A DNA stretch of 64,000 bases from UBA7957 sp965224675 (GTDB lineage: Bacteria > Pseudomonadota > Gammaproteobacteria > Granulosicoccales > Granulosicoccaceae): assembly GCA_965224675.1 (NCBI GenBank), contig CBDDAA010000004.1, forward strand, positions 2,418,001 to 2,482,000, in the 5' to 3' direction. Position 1 is the first letter of the stretch; each line of letters begins with the position of its first letter. Under the pieces are notes generated by a model. It was not told where the DNA came from. It made no database searches and saw nothing but the letters and a program-made list of their open reading frames with translations. This document shows, piece after piece, positions 62,542 through 64,000 of the stretch. Made by a program: the position numbers and the translations under genes.

Positions 62542-63699
62542 ATGAATAAATCCAATGCTTATAAACCAGCAACAATTGCCGCTCAAGCCGGTGGTATTAT
62601 TGACCCCAACACTGGCGGTATTGTGCCGCCCATTCAACCTTCCACGACTTTTGTTCGGAATCGGGACTATGAATTACTCAATACAGATTATTCGTACGGA
62701 CGTGATCACAGCAATACCGTACAGTTGGCTGAAAACGTCCTTAAAGAATTAGAAAGCGCGGAAGACGCCCTGTTACTTCCTTCTGGCATGGCGGCAATCG
62801 CCGCAGTCATGCGGACACTGCCAGCGGGTGCTAAAATCATACTGCAAACCGGGATATACTGGGGCACCAGCAAATGGATTCGTGAATACTGTCAGCGCCG
62901 CTCAGTAATACTTACGGAGATGGATTGCTCAGACAAAAAGATCTTAGCCAGTGCCATAATAAACTTAAAACCGGATATTGTATTTATTGAAACACCTTCC
63001 AACCCTTGGTTGGAAATTATTGATATTGCACATGCCGCTACGGCATGCCACAACGCAGGTAGTTCGCTGGTAGTCGATTCTACCGCAGCAACACCCATTC
63101 TTTCCCAACCACTTAAACTGGGTGCAGATATCGTTATGCACTCCGCCAGCAAAGCCATAAATGGGCATAGTGATGTTCTGGCCGGTGTCCTTTGTAGCCG
63201 AGATAAAACCTCATCACGCTGGTTAGCCTTGCGCACCGATCGGCACGATGCAGGTGCGGTAATTGGCAATTTTGAAGCCTGGTTACTGATACGGGGTATG
63301 CGTACACTGCCTTTGAGAGTAGAGCGAATGTGCGCTAGTGCTTTGCAAGTAGCTCAATTTCTTCAGCAACATAACAAAGTTGAGTGTGTTTTTTATCCAG
63401 GTCTTGCTAATCATAAAAATCATGAAACGGCTGTTAGACAAATGCAAGGCGGTTTTGGTCATTTACTCTCATTTCTGGTGAAAGGAAAAAGCAAAGATGC
63501 CTTGCAGGTCTGTGGTTCACTTGACATTATCCATCGCGCAACATCTTTAGGTGGGATTGAGAGCTTGATCGAACATCGTCTGACCATTGAAGGCGAGCAA
63601 AGCGGAATTCCTGAAAACCTGTTGCGCTTATCGGTAGGCATTGAGGCTGTCGATGATTTGATTAGTGATTTACAACAAGCGCTACAGAAAATTCTCTAA
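62542..63699 (+). CDS. PLP-dependent Cys/Met metabolism enzyme (cystathionine gamma-synthase/lyase type)
   Basis: A trans-sulfuration enzyme of the Cys/Met metabolism PLP family. Start at ATG 62542 (MNKSNAYKPATIAAQAGG) after GGAAGG; a start at 62506 lacks a ribosome site. The PLP Lys204 is in MHSASKAINGHSDVLAGV; YSYGRDHSNTVQLAE and SGMAAIAAVM are typical too. Gene order alone does not distinguish cystathionine gamma-synthase, gamma-lyase or methionine gamma-lyase. 385 residues. Its sulfur metabolism could be related to the dsr region. Confidence 0.85.
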   Translation: MNKSNAYKPATIAAQAGGIIDPNTGGIVPPIQPSTTFVRNRDYELLNTDYSYGRDHSNTVQLAENVLKELESAEDALLLPSGMAAIAAVMRTLPAGAKIILQTGIYWGTSKWIREYCQRRSVILTEMDCSDKKILASAIINLKPDIVFIETPSNPWLEIIDIAHAATACHNAGSSLVVDSTAATPILSQPLKLGADIVMHSASKAINGHSDVLAGVLCSRDKTSSRWLALRTDRHDAGAVIGNFEAWLLIRGMRTLPLRVERMCASALQVAQFLQQHNKVECVFYPGLANHKNHETAVRQMQGGFGHLLSFLVKGKSKDALQVCGSLDIIHRATSLGGIESLIEHRLTIEGEQSGIPENLLRLSVGIEAVDDLISDLQQALQKIL

Positions 63700-63716
63700 G
63701 TACTCCTTAGTAACTA

Positions 63717-64000
63717 TCAATCCAATTCCCGCCCACCCAATGCCCGTTGCCGACGTTCATATTCCTGTTCACGAACGTGGTTAATTACCTGCATGACGCT
63801 CTCTATATCAGCTTGCGCTGTACTGCGTTGAAAACGTCCGGTTAGCGGTGTGTCATGCTGTAGTTCACCGCTCTCGTAAAGCCCCCAGATTTCTTTTCCG
63901 TAGTCTGTTTTAAGTAACTCTGGTGCAAAACCTCCAAAATAAACCGCCATATTATCAACATCGCGCTCTAACATCATGCCTGCGCTATTATTTGCAGCCG
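63717..64000 (-). CDS. C-terminal part of a RIO-type serine/threonine kinase
   Basis: The frame enters from beyond the right edge (AANNSAGMMLERDVDNM) and ends at 63717. The stretch VYFGGFAPELLKTDYGKEIWGLYE and the tail ending RRQRALGGRELD resemble the C-terminal segment of bacterial RIO-like kinases found in gammaproteobacteria. Only about 94 residues lie in the window, so the kinase core is not seen. It is convergent with the PLP gene. Confidence 0.7.
   Translation of the reverse strand, partial: AANNSAGMMLERDVDNMAVYFGGFAPELLKTDYGKEIWGLYESGELQHDTPLTGRFQRSTAQADIESVMQVINHVREQEYERRQRALGGRELD

Noticed and set aside
1..64000. tRNA and rRNA genes
   Set aside because: Apart from the tmRNA acceptor and T arm at ssrA I found no GTTCGA-type T arm with matching acceptor stem in the intergenic regions.

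Overview
The window reads as a chromosomal segment of a sulfur-oxidising gammaproteobacterium. Two things point there: the conserved gammaproteobacterial order nadB / rpoE-rseA-rseB-rseC-degP / lepA-lepB-rnc-era-recO, and a complete reverse-type dissimilatory sulfite reductase operon, dsrABEFHCMKLJOPNR, in the order known from Allochromatium vinosum. The presence of dsrEFH and dsrL together with dsrC indicates the oxidative (sulfur-oxidising) direction. I cannot name the species from sequence alone.

Layout. 1-8.2 kb: riboflavin genes (ribH end, a ribBA with a degenerate GTP cyclohydrolase half), cysS, a LysE exporter, two tandem cyclophilins, lpxH, and a DUF455 protein. 8.2-18.8 kb (all minus strand): recO, era, rnc, DUF4845, lepB, lepA, a glutaredoxin-like gene, degP/mucD, rseC, rseB, rseA, rpoE. 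19.3-27 kb: nadB, a rhodanese, an HExxH protein with epmA and efp, a FimX-like degenerate GGDEF/EAL protein, a small zinc-ribbon protein. Two copies of a palindromic, transposase-less (MITE-like) element sit at 14.1 kb and 20.9 kb. 27.1-31.5 kb: purL and the tmRNA gene ssrA.

31.5-46.9 kb is the accessory part. Just 3' of ssrA lie a Fic AMP-transferase, the C-terminal remnant of a TraA/MobA-type relaxase-helicase, a long perfect palindrome and a small Gly/Ala/Gln-rich protein. Then comes a three-gene exported-protein operon ending in a caspase-like protein whose catalytic His position is Leu. From 40.9 to 46.9 kb there is a run of poorly described genes: three unrelated Fe(II)/2-oxoglutarate-type oxygenases, a Cas6/Cmx6-like RAMP protein without any CRISPR array, and a DsrC-family protein lacking both C-terminal cysteines (RspA type). 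The operon tauD-like / 61-aa protein / Cas6-like / RspA / 67-aa protein is divergent from dsrA and shares its 762-bp upstream region, which carries several inverted repeats. This is the best candidate in the window for an undescribed system.

47.7-60.4 kb: the dsr operon. DsrEFH and DsrC relay sulfur to DsrAB, which forms sulfite; DsrMKJOP links DsrC thiol/disulfide chemistry to the quinone pool and periplasm; DsrL is the NAD(P)H-linked flavoprotein; DsrN supplies siroamide-type cofactor amidation; DsrR is a cysteine-less IscA-like accessory. 60.5-64 kb: a DUF937 protein, an MFS transporter, a PLP-dependent Cys/Met-metabolism enzyme and the end of a RIO-type kinase gene.
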